Positions 1-11,493 of a stretch of 64,000 bases of DNA are shown here, in pieces. This DNA is from Fennellomyces sp. T-0311. Its lineage: Eukaryota > Mucoromycota > Mucoromycetes > Mucorales > Lichtheimiaceae. A program made the translations under genes and the position numbers. A model generated the notes under the pieces. The model made no database searches. It saw only the letters and a program-made list of their open reading frames with translations, and was not told the DNA's origin. Location: contig JALLLT010000016.1 in assembly GCA_025266875.1 (NCBI GenBank), positions 62,001 through 126,000 of the forward strand, written 5' to 3'. Each line of letters begins with the position of its first letter. Within the stretch, counting starts at the first letter, position 1.

Positions 1-915
1 CCTGACGTTGAAAAGTTTGGCAAACAAGATCCTTATGTCCAGTTTACACTCAATCTGAATGACAAGAACTCGTTCCAAAAGACATTTGTTCAAGAAGATG
101 CTGGCAAGAGCGCGACGTGGAATCAAAGCTTTGAACTAAAGCTGGTTGGCGAACCCGAACTTTTTGTCGAGGTCATGGACAAGGAAAAAGGAGTCGACGA
201 GATCATTGGCTTTTGTGCTATTCCTATCAACCAAGTAGCCCAAGCGCCCGGTGGAACCATGAATGGTCGCTTCAACCTCTTTCTTGTTAATGGCGAGAAT
301 GCAGGATCAATCGATATTGGAATGACCGTTCAAGGTTTCAACAGTCCACCAGGTAACCAAAACTCGCAACAAAAGGTGCAAGGTCGCTCGTACATTAGCG
401 AAGAACATCTCAAGCGTCTCAAGTCCATGAAGCACAAGGCCTTCGCTGGTGATGTTGGCACTGCCGTACTAGGGGGTGCCTTGGCTGTCGGTGCCGGCTT
501 CTTGGGCAACAAACTCTACAAGGACCACGAAAAGAAGGAGCAAGAAAAGCAAGAAGAAGAAGAACAGAGGGAGAAATTTGCGCAAGATCAGAAGAAGCTC
601 GAAGAAGACCGCGCGCGTTTTGATCAAGAACGAGCCGAAGCTGAAAAGCGACGTCAGCAACAAGAGCAGCAGCAGAAGCAGCATCAACATGAAGGTAGAA
701 GCGAGCATCATGGTGGAGGTGGCCATGACCACCATCATCATGACCATCACCACTCTGGCAGTGACCATGGCGCCCGTGAATGGGACCCTGTTGGAACTTA
801 TGCTGCTGGAGATCGCGTCGAATATCATGGTCGCACGTACATGTGTCTTCAAGGTCATACATCCAACCCCACCTGGCAACCAGGAAGTGCTCATTCACTG
901 TGGCAAACTGCCTAA
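1..915 (+). CDS. C2-domain protein with His-rich linker and C-terminal CBM5/12-like module (5' end outside window)
   Basis: The frame is open from base 1, so the start lies upstream; 304 residues are visible. Visible residues 1-110 read as the latter part of a C2 domain (DPYV, then strands ending near FVEVMDKEKG and GFCAIPI), a fold that binds phospholipid, often with calcium. Then come a glycine/alanine-rich hydrophobic stretch (148-170), a highly charged Lys/Glu/Gln coiled coil (174-228), a His/Gly-rich linker (228-257), and a 45-residue tail (260-304) with the pattern W-x3-Y-x2-G-x-V-x5-Y-x-C...W...W typical of carbohydrate-binding modules CBM5/12. That family binds chitin. The combination suggests a protein linking membrane and cell wall, or one working at chitin-rich sites; this is inference. 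The calcium-binding loops cannot be judged because the N-terminus is missing. Confidence 0.8.
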   Translation, partial: PDVEKFGKQDPYVQFTLNLNDKNSFQKTFVQEDAGKSATWNQSFELKLVGEPELFVEVMDKEKGVDEIIGFCAIPINQVAQAPGGTMNGRFNLFLVNGENAGSIDIGMTVQGFNSPPGNQNSQQKVQGRSYISEEHLKRLKSMKHKAFAGDVGTAVLGGALAVGAGFLGNKLYKDHEKKEQEKQEEEEQREKFAQDQKKLEEDRARFDQERAEAEKRRQQQEQQQKQHQHEGRSEHHGGGGHDHHHHDHHHSGSDHGAREWDPVGTYAAGDRVEYHGRTYMCLQGHTSNPTWQPGSAHSLWQTA

Positions 916-3900
916 AAAAAGTTTACCCCAACCGAATTTTTCTTTGTATAGTTTTCCTTCTCGGCTTTGTGTGAATAAAATGGCTTCTTTTTCTTTTTTC
1001 TGTATGCAGCAATGATTTCTCTCACGCATGATTGGCAAAACACATATGCATAAACAAAACTGCTGTCGTCCACTGCTATTTCTGGTAAAAGTCAGAATTT
1101 AAAGAGTAAACAGTTTTTTTTTCACTGGTGCATGATTACGTCGTCCGAAAAGGAGTTGGGCGTTGTCTTTGGCAAAAAATAAGAAAAAATCGTTGCACAC
1201 AGCAAGGGTCCAACATGAACTTTTTTTGGCCATGTGCGTTTTCCATACCATTCGTAGGACAAGATGAAATTCTGTGTGGCCCCGGCCCACACTCGGAAGA
1301 GAGCCCTTGCACCCGATCTATTGTTGTACAGAAGATCGTAGCAAGAGAAAAAATTACTGTCCATGCGAAGAGTATGAAGCATAACTTTTTTTACTTCTGA
1401 AATATCAAGCTAATTTTGAGTTCCCGGGTACAAAGATCGAAGGGCGGGTGTTACATTAATTCGTTTTGCGTTCACTCCAAGAAATTGGCATTTACATGCT
1501 ACATGTTTAAAATTTTCACCATCGTAGTACTTTTGAAGCCTTTACCTGGTAAAATGTATGGTAGCCAATCATATCCCTTGCTTCAAGTCGATATAATCTC
1601 TGATATATCGATTATCTGATAACTTTGAGTTTTTTGGCTTACACAACCGTTGGGTGCACAAAATCCGATGGTTTGCTAAGTGGGTTATCGTGACAACGAA
1701 ATAGCAGCAAAGCATTGAAAGGGGCATATTCAATATTAAAGCCGTATTACGTAAAAAACGTTAGCGGAAGGATTTAACTAATTTAGCATATGGTTTGGGT
1801 TTCGGGCATTGTACTCACAAAACTACTACCAATCACCTCATTGGTCTAGAAGGTGACCGATCGCTGGAAATCCACAGCACTTGTAGAGTAAGTTCGAGAA
1901 GAACCGAGCCGCGTTCCCTGTCCTACCACGGTAGCTCGCAAGGCGAGCATTGGACTCGCTACCCAAAAGCGACTGTGCACAAAGATGATCCGTAAAAGGA
2001 ACTTCGCACCAAGTATAGCACAAGAAACATTTTGTACCAGTGAAAAGCCCTGTACTGCAATCTCGAATACAGCCGTTCTAAGATATCGATACGTATTACT
2101 TTATTTGCCTTCCCGTAACGAAGAGCGTATAGTAATACAGACAATAGGTGTGTTCCCTACTGACGGCGACATACTTTTTATCCTGATTATTACCGGTCAC
2201 CATTTAGTACCGCGACTTGGAAAATGTTACCTACTAAGCCTCTATATATTTGGTAGGTTCCAAGTTACCAATTCTAGGCGATTCCGACCCACTATTGCCA
2301 ATCTGCGAAATTGGCCGATATAGTATTTTCTGCAATCGATAAGTAGTGGTAAAGGTCAGTATTAGTAAATGATGACTGAAATTATACATGTAGGGCGGGA
2401 GAAATTCTTCCTACCATGGTAAAATAGAGATGTTACAGCAGCTTTTACCATGCGGCTTGTGTTGTAGCACCATTTGTACGGATGTGAAATAGCAGGTTAT
2501 ACACATGCACTGTGCTTGTGAAATTTTAGACACATGCTTTATCTTCTACCTATCATGGCATCTAGCAATGTGATTTACATGTTATGCGACTATTATGCAC
2601 ATAACATGCGACTCAAGTGGTGCATAGATGCGTCATCCGTTTCTCTATCCTTTGTACCTATCTTCTATTGAAGGGTGCTAAAGCGTAAACTTGTTGAGCA
2701 ACTCTTGAGAAGAAAAAGGATGGGGGTGACTTTTAAATGATCACCGGTCTTGTTCAACGATAAAAAGAGGAAAGGCAGTGAGAAAAGCAGGGCCATATGT
2801 CTGTGTAATCCCCGTCAGGGCCAACAAGGGTACTGTTGCATCATGAAGACAACACAATCATGGGGGCACACCAACACCCACTCACGGGGTGTGGGCAAGT
2901 CAGACATATTGAAAGGATAAAAGCTATCTAAGCAAATATACAGGCGCCAAGTTTTGCACGGCTATTTTTCTTGCTTTCGCTGTCTAAATATAAATAAATG
3001 CTCGGTGCGTGGATAAGGTTACGTCTCACAAGAGTGATTGAGCACGTACGGAGATCGTCGCTAATGAGGCATTTTTATATAGCACAGACATCAAAAGAAT
3101 TATATCGAAGGGTTTTCACGTATTAGAAGAACAAAACGTCATTCCTCGTGTGGACTCAAAGAAGTTCACGCGATGAACTTTAAAAAGACAAGTCCCACTG
3201 ACATTATTGCCGATCCTGGTGATCGTAAGAAAAAAAAGCAAGTTATGGCTGCATAAAATTATCGGGGGAAACCGCCAATTTTTTTTTTTTTTTGCACACG
3301 TTCCATTATGTCACGGGGCCAATATCAAAAAAGCAAAAGCAGCAGAATGAAGGTGAGAAGAGAGTCTGTACGCGTAACTCTTTTGGACCGCTGATGTATT
3401 TTGCGTTCAAAGCTGATAGAAGTGCATGTGAGAGAGGTAACAAATACCTTACATAATAAGCAATCGACACACGGACATGATAGAAAATCGCGATAATTTT
3501 TGGGGGTGAAAAGAGGGAAAATATCATGGGGATCAAGAAGGGGTTACCCGTCAGACGTAAAAAGACAGGTGATACTAACAGCCGCGGGTGTTTAAACACG
3601 CTTGCAACTTATGATTTTCCGGGTCAATAAAGTGTAAACGGAAGTTGTTGGGAGAGAGAGTGTCATGGGAACATTGTCCATGACAACAACACAACCAGGA
3701 TCGCCCCTTTATACAGCGTCATAAAATGGTCTGGGTGCACGGGTCATGGGAGAGAAGGAGAAAAGAGAAAATCGGCTTTGCTCGAGGTGTAACCAAAGGC
3801 TGGCATTGTTCACCATTAACCAAGGTGTAACTTTACGGAACGATGGCCGAGGAAAAAAAAAGTAAAGGGCAAAAATGGGAGTTTCAAATAAGCGTACATC

Positions 3901-4711
3901 CTACACTCTTCGCTTCTCCGCTCTTAACTCTTTTCGTCCGTTTAGCTTTTTTTTACACACACACTCCCCCCAACTTTGACGCAAAATTGAACTGAGTAAA
4001 CAAATGACGCTCGGACCAAGCCAATCCATTGTATTGGTACAACGAGACCTCTTTATCGATTTATTTCTGAAGAAGCAAGAAAGCTTAAAATAAGGTATCC
4101 TCCCCAATGTAACATAGGTCACGGGGCCAAAGCGTACCACGTACCGATGCATCCCCTTTCGATCGTAGCCTTGTGTTTTCACAATCCGCGCAGAAAATGG
4201 TGCGTGTCCCTCCTCTCCGCTTTTCATTTCTTTTTTTTTGGCCAGGTTATTCTTGGCTACTCTCAGCTGATGAAGGAACAAGGGAAGTAGCTGTTGCCAT
4301 GACAAAAGCAGAAGTAGCAACAACAGGATGCGCTATCTGATCCCATTAAGAGTGGAAGGGAAAAAAAAAGAAAAGCGATTCCCATGACTAGAAAACTTAG
4401 TTTTTGGGTCCACCAGGGGACTCGTGATATTCTTGCAGGGTGATACTTGAGCGCGGGTACGCTGGCCGCAAAAAAAAAACGCGAACGGGGAGTTTTTTGC
4501 AGGTGATATAGCACAGTCCAGGATTTTGTGGATCGTTCTCATGAAAGACCAAAGAGTTAGAGAGTGGCACCCCCATAAGCCACCAACCTGGGTATAGGCT
4601 CTGTCTTATTCTGTCTTACTCTTTTTCTGTGATATATAAAGGTCCCCCTTTTTCCTCTCGGAAACCCGTATCTTGGATCAATTTTCTTTCTTACTTTTTC
4701 CACAAAACACA
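916..4711. other. Gene-poor interval of about 3.8 kb
   Basis: Only short open frames with unnatural composition occur here. No domain, tRNA or transposon terminus was recognised. The region has homopolymer tracts (a 15-T run near 3279) and AT-rich sequence. The first 100 bases are probably the 3' UTR of the C2 gene (AATAAA near 976). The last 100 bases are the promoter of the small gene at 4712. Confidence 0.6.
4633..4640 (+). promoter_or_regulatory. TATA box of the small gene at 4712
   Basis: A TATATAAA motif lies 72 bases before the ATG at 4712, followed by a pyrimidine-rich stretch that could hold the transcription start. Such a clear TATA element is uncommon in this window and supports a real, inducible small gene. 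Confidence 0.5.
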
Positions 4712-4941
4712 ATGAAATCAACAACCAAGGACCTTCCCCGGCAAAACACCAACGCGACTAATGGTGCCGATACATCCAAAGTATGCAGTGGCCGGGGCAA
4801 GAGTTATTGCTTGATCCATCGACGTTATTTTGAAACAAGCTGGTGTCCTGATTGTAGCCGTTGTAAGTAAATTATTGTTGTATACAATGATATGTTTTTA
4901 ACGAAACCGTAAGGTTAGTTGGCACACCTCGTCGCTTCTAG
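4712..4941 (+). CDS. Small Cys/His-containing hypothetical protein
   Basis: The ATG at 4712 follows a good TATA box and a CA-rich leader. Exon 1 (4712-4862) encodes about 50 residues: an Asn/Thr-rich N-terminus, then a block with C, a C-x2-H pair and a C-x2-C pair (YCLIHRRYFETSWCPDC), which could hold one zinc ion. A GTAAGT donor at 4863 and a TTAG acceptor at 4918 give a 56-nt intron and a 7-residue second exon (total 57 aa). If unspliced, the frame stops at 4870 (52 aa). There is no signal peptide or membrane segment. I do not recognise the family; the promoter and intron are the main evidence that it is a gene. Confidence 0.45.
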
Positions 4942-5870
4942 TGGCCGCCCATCGATCATCCAGTTCTCGCTTCTTCAATAATGACACACAACAAAAAAAG
5001 CATATCTACCTTGTTCATCTATCACATTTCACTCACTCTCTCGACCCTCCAACCTTTTCTTTGCACCCTCCCTTTTACCTCCTCATTGGTATGAAAAGAG
5101 ACCGAACAAAAAAAATTCATGCACATAAAAAAACACATGCTCAAAAAACTATAATCTACCCCGTCTCTCTCAAAAGATTTACTTATTCACTCAAAAAGAT
5201 GTACCATCTATTGTAATACCCCCTTACTTCAGAGAAAAAAAAACACTCTTGTAATTTAACGCTGGCGGCTAGCAACCGACAGCGCTGTATGATCAACTCC
5301 TTTGTCATCTATTTTACGATATCTAGATTGAAAGCTACTTTCATTTTTTAAAACATTTTTCGTAATAATAAAAAACCCTCAACCGCTTTGCTCTCGAATC
5401 GTTGCGAAAGACAGTTTTGCTTTGTCATACAAAGAGTATGCTGCAGCAAAAAGAAGAGGGGGAGGGAACCACTGACGATCTGGCCACGTTCTATTCTCAT
5501 CGTAATTATTTTAGTTATGTACGACGGTACAAACACTTGACCCTGTGATCGCATGATAGCGCACCTAGCACGGCATTGGGTTCCGTTAAGTTTTTTTTTC
5601 TCCCTCTCTCTTTCTATGGCCTGCAAAAAAAGCACAGGCTTATCGATTTCGCCCGTGCATTCAAATCATGGTATCACACAAAAACGCTAGTTGACTCCAC
5701 TCCCATGGAACACGCGATCCACGGGAAAATGATGACTCCTGCTTTATTGGGGCACTTGAGAAGATCATGGGCAACATACAGACGCATTGGCCAGGGATAG
5801 CCAAAGCTTAACGGGTAAACATTTTCGCATTTTACGGTAGAACAACATCCGCATCCACTGTCATCGCAAC
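4942..5870. other. Intergenic region and LEU1 promoter
   Basis: Pyrimidine-rich and A-rich low-complexity sequence without a credible frame. The last 200 bases contain the Gcn4-like sites listed separately. Confidence 0.6.
5692..5738 (+). promoter_or_regulatory. Two TGACTC Gcn4/Cpc1 half-type sites
   Basis: TGACTC occurs at 5692-5697 and again at 5733-5738, about 330 and 290 bases before the LEU1 start. TGACTC is the core of the TGASTCA site bound by the Gcn4/Cpc1 bZIP activator of amino-acid genes. Together with the perfect site at 5917 this fits general amino-acid control of LEU1. Confidence 0.45.
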
Positions 5871-5939
5871 ATGTCGAGAGATCGAATTCGGACCAATGAG
5901 ATTCGAAAACTCAGTTTGAGTCACGACAAGCAAAGGTAA
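5871..5939 (+). promoter_or_regulatory. 22-codon upstream ORF in the LEU1 leader
   Basis: An ATG at 5871 opens a 22-codon frame that stops with TAA at 5937-5939, 83 bases before the LEU1 ATG. It is rich in Arg, Ser and Lys. If it lies in the transcript it could lower or condition LEU1 translation. A GTAATT at 5936 could instead be a leader-intron donor, but joining to a downstream AG at 6047 would break the LEU1 frame. Confidence 0.35.
5917..5923 (+). promoter_or_regulatory. Perfect Gcn4/Cpc1 (AP-1-like) site
   Basis: TGAGTCA, an exact match to the palindromic TGASTCA consensus, lies 100 bases before the LEU1 start codon and inside the uORF. If transcription starts upstream it would be within the leader; otherwise it is a core promoter-proximal activator site. 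Confidence 0.5.
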
Positions 5940-6022
5940 TTTACTTGCCCATTCGATCTGACACACTCCACTTCTTTTCTTCACTCCTCTTTCCAAACCC
6001 CCCACTCTCTTCTCTATTAACC

Positions 6023-8272
6023 ATGGGACGCACTCTGTATGACAAAGTCTGGGACGACCACGTCGTCGACCGTCAAGAAGACGGCACTTGTTTGATCTAT
6101 ATTGATCGTCACCTTGTTCACGAAGTGACCTCTCCACAAGCATTTGAAGGTCTGCGCAACGCTGGCCGCAAGGTGCGTCGTCCGGACTGCACGCTGGTTA
6201 CGGTCGACCACAACATTCCCACGACGTCGCGAAAGACCTTCAAGAACGTCACGACTTTTATTGAGGAAGCCGATTCGCGTACTCAGTGCGAGACCCTCGA
6301 ACAGAACGTCAAGGAGTTTGGATTGACATACTTTGGCATGGACGACGACCGTCAAGGCATTGTGCACGTCATTGGCCCTGAACAAGGTTTCACGCTTCCT
6401 GGATGCACTGTCAACTGCGGTGATTCTCATACTTCCACCCACGGCGCCTTTGGTGCTCTTGCATTCGGTATTGGTACCTCCGAAGTCGAGCACGTCTTGG
6501 CTACCCAGACTCTGTTGCAAAAGAAGAGCAAGAACATGCGTGTCAAGGTCGATGGCAAGGTATGCCCTGGTGTCACCAGTAAGGATATTGTGCTGCACAT
6601 CATTGGCGTTATTGGCACAGCAGGCGGTACGGGTTGTGTCATTGAGTTTGCCGGTTCAGCATTTGAGGAAATGTCAATGGAGGCTCGCATGTCGGTGTGC
6701 AACATGGCAATCGAGGCTGGTGCACGTGCAGGTATGATTGCGCCGGATGAGACCACGTTCCAGTACATTCGCAATCGCCCTCTCGCACCCAAGGAGGAAG
6801 ATTGGGAACGTGCTGTCGAATACTGGAAGTCGCTGCGATCGGACGCCGATGCAAAGTATGACGTGGATGTGTTTATTGATGCGGCGGATATTGCGCCCAC
6901 TCTTACGTGGGGTACTTCTCCACAGGACGTTGTTCCCATCACTGGTGCCACTCCCGACCCTGCAAAGGCCGAGGATCCTGCTCGTCGCCAGGCAATTCAG
7001 CGTGCCCTTGACTACATTGGTCTTGCCCCCAACACCCCCATGGAGGAAGTCAAGATTGACAAGGTCTTCATCGGCAGTTGCACAAACTCGCGTATCGAAG
7101 ATCTGCGTGCCGCCGCCCAGATCGCCAAGGGCCGCCATGTCGCCGAATGGGTGTATGCTATGGTTGTGCCTGGATCGGGTTTAATCAAGAAGCAGGCTGA
7201 GCGTGAAGGTATCGACAAGATCTTGAAGGATGCCGGATTCGATTGGCGTGAAGCGGGTTGCTCGATGTGCTTGGGCATGAACCCTGATCAGCTGAGTCCT
7301 GGTGAGCGATGCGCAAGTACTTCCAACCGTAACTTTGAGGGCCGTCAAGGTGCAGGTGGCCGCACTCACTTGGTCAGCCCTGCCATGGCCGCCGCTGCAG
7401 CTGTCACCGGTTACTTTACCGATGTCCGCAAATTGTTGCCTGCTGAAGAAGCAAAGGAGGTGCCATCTGTTCAACATGAAGTCCAGTTGGAGCCTCCTGT
7501 GGAAGATCACGCCAAGGCCGCAGACCAAGCCGATATCGTGACAGATGCACCTGCAGCGCCACCCAGTCCCACTCCTTCCGAAGCATCAGGCATGCCCAAG
7601 TTCACCACACTCGAGGGTTATGCGGCACCCATGGACATTGCCAACGTCGATACCGACATGATTATTCCCAAGCAGTTCTTGAAGACCATCAAGCGTACCG
7701 GCCTCGGCTCTGCTCTTTTCTACAACCTGCGTTACGAACCTGGAACTATGACCGAGAAGCCTGACTTTGTTTTGAACAAGAAGCCTTACCGCGATGCAAA
7801 GATTCTGGTCTGCACTGGTGCCAACTTTGGTTGTGGCAGTTCGCGTGAACACGCTCCATGGGCTTTCAATGACTTTGGTATCCGCTCCATCATTGCTCCC
7901 AGCTTCGCTGATATCTTCTACAACAACTGCTTCAAGAACGGCATGTTGCCCATTCCCATGGCCCAGGACAAGTGCGATCTGTTGGCCGAGTATGCAAAGA
8001 AGAACGAGAAGCTTGAGGTCGATCTCGTCAACCAGGTCATCCGTTATCCAGGTGGTGAGGTGCCCTTCGAGGTTGAGCCATTCCGCAAGCACTGTCTGGT
8101 GAACGGCTTGGACGATATCGGCTTGACCATGCAGAAGGATCAGCTCATCGAGTCGTTCGAAGGCAAGCGATCGAGCAACTGGCCTTGGTTAGATGGCAAG
8201 GACTACACCGGCAAGGCCACCAAGATCAGCGCTGTGCCAGTAGGCAACAAGAAGCAAAAGCTAGACTGGTAA
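6023..8272 (+). CDS. LEU1: 3-isopropylmalate dehydratase, fused large and small subunits
   Basis: This single-exon gene encodes 749 residues, close to yeast Leu1 (779). The enzyme isomerises 2-isopropylmalate to 3-isopropylmalate in leucine synthesis. The start at 6023 ([11 protein letters not shown]) matches the family; the frame is open upstream to 5945 but that extension is pyrimidine-rich leader. Residues 1-480 are the LeuC-like part, with the 4Fe-4S cysteines at 353 (GSCTNS), 413 and 416 (CSMC) and the [12 protein letters not shown] motif. An Ala/Pro/Glu linker (480-523) leads to the LeuD-like swivel domain (from about 524), with [13 protein letters not shown] and [10 protein letters not shown]. 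All catalytic motifs are intact. The enzyme is cytosolic in fungi. The Gcn4 sites and uORF upstream suggest amino-acid control. It converges with an aconitase-derived gene. Confidence 0.97.
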   Translation: MGRTLYDKVWDDHVVDRQEDGTCLIYIDRHLVHEVTSPQAFEGLRNAGRKVRRPDCTLVTVDHNIPTTSRKTFKNVTTFIEEADSRTQCETLEQNVKEFGLTYFGMDDDRQGIVHVIGPEQGFTLPGCTVNCGDSHTSTHGAFGALAFGIGTSEVEHVLATQTLLQKKSKNMRVKVDGKVCPGVTSKDIVLHIIGVIGTAGGTGCVIEFAGSAFEEMSMEARMSVCNMAIEAGARAGMIAPDETTFQYIRNRPLAPKEEDWERAVEYWKSLRSDADAKYDVDVFIDAADIAPTLTWGTSPQDVVPITGATPDPAKAEDPARRQAIQRALDYIGLAPNTPMEEVKIDKVFIGSCTNSRIEDLRAAAQIAKGRHVAEWVYAMVVPGSGLIKKQAEREGIDKILKDAGFDWREAGCSMCLGMNPDQLSPGERCASTSNRNFEGRQGAGGRTHLVSPAMAAAAAVTGYFTDVRKLLPAEEAKEVPSVQHEVQLEPPVEDHAKAADQADIVTDAPAAPPSPTPSEASGMPKFTTLEGYAAPMDIANVDTDMIIPKQFLKTIKRTGLGSALFYNLRYEPGTMTEKPDFVLNKKPYRDAKILVCTGANFGCGSSREHAPWAFNDFGIRSIIAPSFADIFYNNCFKNGMLPIPMAQDKCDLLAEYAKKNEKLEVDLVNQVIRYPGGEVPFEVEPFRKHCLVNGLDDIGLTMQKDQLIESFEGKRSSNWPWLDGKDYTGKATKISAVPVGNKKQKLDW

Positions 8273-8521
8273 AAAAATATTATACTGTAAATGTTGCTTT
8301 TTTCGCTGTTGTTTCGATAAAACATGATTTTTGTTCTTGTTCTTTTTGGCAGTACCATTCTCCCTGTAAATAAAAGACTTTGTTGGTATTCAAGTGGGTT
8401 TTGATCTGGCATATGGATTAATGCGGCGCCACAGGAAACGTGCGATTGTACAAATGGGCATAGGTTGTTATTGCGATATTTACACGTAGTCATACAGAAT
8501 GAGCATATAGGTACAGCGAAC

Positions 8522-10067
8522 TTAAAAGTATTTACTAGCTTGTGGAGTGAATTGAAACGGCATACCGTCACGGCCAACAATACGATCACGAATCGGATTG
8601 AATGTAAGTTTCCCAGCGAATGCCATGGCCGTGACAATCTGTGCATAGGCGTGTGCATGAGCAGCAAGCTTCATTCCCACTCTTCTCTTTTCACGTACCT
8701 CGGTAGACGCAGCAAATGCGTGTGTATTTGGATTGCCCTTGTAGCGCAGCTTCTCAAGACCATCAGAAGAATTCGTCATGATAGAGATCCATTCGGCATC
8801 GCCCGCAACGCTGTACCTCATTGGAAACCCTTCAGAAGACACGATTGACGCGCCAACTTTTTCAAAAAGATCTTTCTCGTGCTTATTCACCATATCTCTT
8901 GATTCAACTGAGATGACAAGTGGTGCTTTTGCCCTGAGCCCTTTGCGCCACCCTTGTTTCGCAATTCGAGCTACGCGTTCCAAAGTGTCGGGTGAATCTG
9001 CATTGATCGTTACTGCACTCAATTGCTGAGGCCATTCTTCATCTACTGCTGTGTGTTTAAAGTCGCATAATGGTGTCACAACATCTTGAGAAAACGGACC
9101 CCTGATATAGGGGTCGAGATGATCGAGCTGCAGCTCAATGAGATCATCGTACATGGCGTCTGGGTCGGGCCGCAAATAGACATCAGCAATGACACTGGCT
9201 GCATACGCTAACGGGCGACGTCCGGTCGCACACAAGTAATTATAAGTGAGATCTGTGAAAGGAAATAAGGCGCTGGCGCCGCACTATATGCAGGGTTGGT
9301 TTAACGTATCACCAATAGATGATTTCTAAAGTTACCTCGGCCGCCATGGTACATAGAACGGCCCGGTCGGCGCAGGAAACGCTGTCGGTACCTGGCCCAT
9401 GGTACTCAAGAACAATGGGTTCATTAGTTTTCTTTGTTTTCAGAAAGTCTGAAATCTTCAAACTGATATCTGTTTAATTGAGTTTGTATGATTGCGTAAT
9501 TCCCGCATACGTTATGAACACGGTTATACCTCTTGGTGTTGTCCATTCTGATAAATTGCCAGTCAGTCGAACACCGACAATCCACGGACGCGTAGCCTTT
9601 GAATCATTGCTACGGACAGATAACATGCTAAAGTCGCCATTAATGTGACTATATGCGTCGTTTGCTAATAGAAGGCCGCCGGGAAACACGCTTTTCTCTA
9701 AAACCGCGGATGAAAGAGTCCCGAGTGCATTGTCACATGATAGTGGAAATTTATGCACGGCCTTGTCCCTTTTGCTTGTTGTGCTACCGAAAGACGAGGA
9801 TTCCGTAGGTGTGATAAGGTAAGGATGAGAATTCTCGTCGAGTCCGTGGCCGTAAAGAATCTTTTCTGTCAACGAAAGATTCTTATTGAAATCATTTGAT
9901 CTAATATTAAGAAAAAATGGAACGTTATATTACATCATAGAAAGAGAGTGCGTGGCGTACCGCCTTTTTTGAACATTCTGGATGAGCTTATCGTATTCAG
10001 TGAGCAGACGACGACTTTTCCGGCCAATGGAAGGTGTTATAGACGCGGTACGCTTTATTATTACCAT
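8522..10067 (-). CDS. Aconitase-derived protein lacking the iron-sulfur ligands and swivel domain
   Basis: Deduced exons on the minus strand are 10067-9961, 9900-9530, 9469-9336 and 9283-8522. All phases fit and give 457 residues. The sequence follows aconitase in order: the N-terminal LTEKILYGH (46-54), WT-TPRDI-LK, the EY-GPGTDSVSC segment, the YL-ATGRR segment, then LIEL-L--LDPYI-GPF and a final NP-RDR-VG-DG-PF. Key residues are gone: the first Fe-S cysteine site reads NADSP (298-302), the CxxC site reads SSEGFPMRYS (353-362), and the TDSHT motif reads NDAYSH (116-121). About 80 residues near the DH motif and the entire C-terminal swivel domain are missing (normal aconitase is about 780 aa). 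It cannot be an aconitase. Clean splicing and an uninterrupted frame argue for a retained, non-enzymatic role, unknown. Confidence 0.8.
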
Positions 10068-11493
10068 AAAGACATATATAAACGCGCTGGGTCTTAAAAA
10101 GCAGTGAAAAAAAGAACGGTACCTGAACGATTTGACCCAAAGCCGTCATCACACAGCCAAAGGAAGAAAAGGATTTGGAGAAAAAGAGTGCCAGAAAGCT
10201 TGTTTGCTTTGTATACGTTTCATCGGATATTTACGGAGAACTCACATGGATCAGATGATTGCCATGTTTTTTTTCTTTCATTTTCACTATAAGCTTGTTC
10301 ACTGCCTGTGCACATAGGTGAAAAAATGTCCTTATTCCTATCATTCTGTTGTCCGGGCCATGATAACCCGATCCACGTCATTATTGGATGTTTCACACGA
10401 AACCTTGATGTGTTACATTGGAGTGAATTTGACTCCTTGAAAAATAAAAAATTCAGGTAGGTTGTAGACTCGGCATTTGCAGATCATGTCAAATTATTAA
10501 TTAATGTTTATACAATCCTTTTCAAGGGACTGGCCCAATTCGTGAAAAATAATCACTAATGTAGTTGTAATATGACTTTATGGTTGGATATGGTGAGAGT
10601 ACCCCCTGTCAAAGGGATACAGTCTTGAATCGACTTACAAATAGTCATCGATGCAAAAAAGGTATTTCTGTATACAGAACTTTAGAAAGATATTCCGTGT
10701 GAGCTTGCAATTTTTTTAGTACGAGAATACTATCGTGTACCTAGTGATTATCACTTTGATGTCATCCAAAAAAAGCGGAATCTACAACCTATGCTGGCAA
10801 ACGCGTGGCTGCGCAACGGATCACACTGCCCAAAAGTATACTCTAGGGATATATTGCCAAGCTTAGAACCGATCCGGCTTTCTTTTTGGTAAAGGTTGCT
10901 AAAATTATACGCCGTTTAGACTGGTTGTAGAGTGATTCTCTTATTGGTGCGCAGCAAGCAAATTTTCTTTCGAAACACTCACCCACAAGCGTTTTACAAA
11001 GGAAAGAAAAAAAAGAGAGCCATAGTAGAAATAGTAAAAAAATTATTTTTGGAATCTGGGTATTATTATGGGGGTTAAATGTGTTCCCGACGGGTTGCAT
11101 CAATGCAGCTATGTGATTAGTTTTTGTTTACTTCCCATGCGACACGAGCCTTTTACTTTTGCAACGTAGAGAGGGATTACAAACAGTGGAGATTGGTCAT
11201 TTTAAAAGAGGTATCTATGGCAACACACAACGGGCGGCCTTTCAAAACGGCTTTGTTCATGGCGTACCGGTTGCGTGGCGACCAACTCCGTGTGTTCCTG
11301 ATTGGGTTCAGTGGCCATGAGTATGGTACCACAAACGCTTCTCACCTCTCTTCGTCCTCTTTTATATTTTTTTTTCCCTTTCAGCCCATGGCTGTACCTT
11401 CGCTCGAGCGATCTTTACTCACTTATTACACTTAATCCTCGTCATTTGCTATCATTATTGCGTGATTCCGCCATTCCACTCGTTCTGCCTACC
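10068..11493. other. Intergenic region upstream of two divergent genes
   Basis: No credible coding frame or RNA gene was seen. TTATATATG on the minus strand, just upstream of the aconitase-like start, may be its TATA element. The frame of the next gene is open back to 11302, so its true start may be as far upstream as that. Confidence 0.5.

Noticed and set aside
419..898. Long minus-strand frames opposite the C2 gene
   Set aside because: They are shadows of the His-rich and coiled-coil coding sequence.
1926..1965. tRNA-like hairpin around GGTAGCTCGCAAGGCGAGC
   Set aside because: No cloverleaf with acceptor stem, A box and B box could be built.
5945..6022. Longer N-terminus for LEU1 starting at 5945
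   Set aside because: The added 26 residues come from pyrimidine-rich leader sequence, and the family starts at the conserved [10 protein letters not shown] block.
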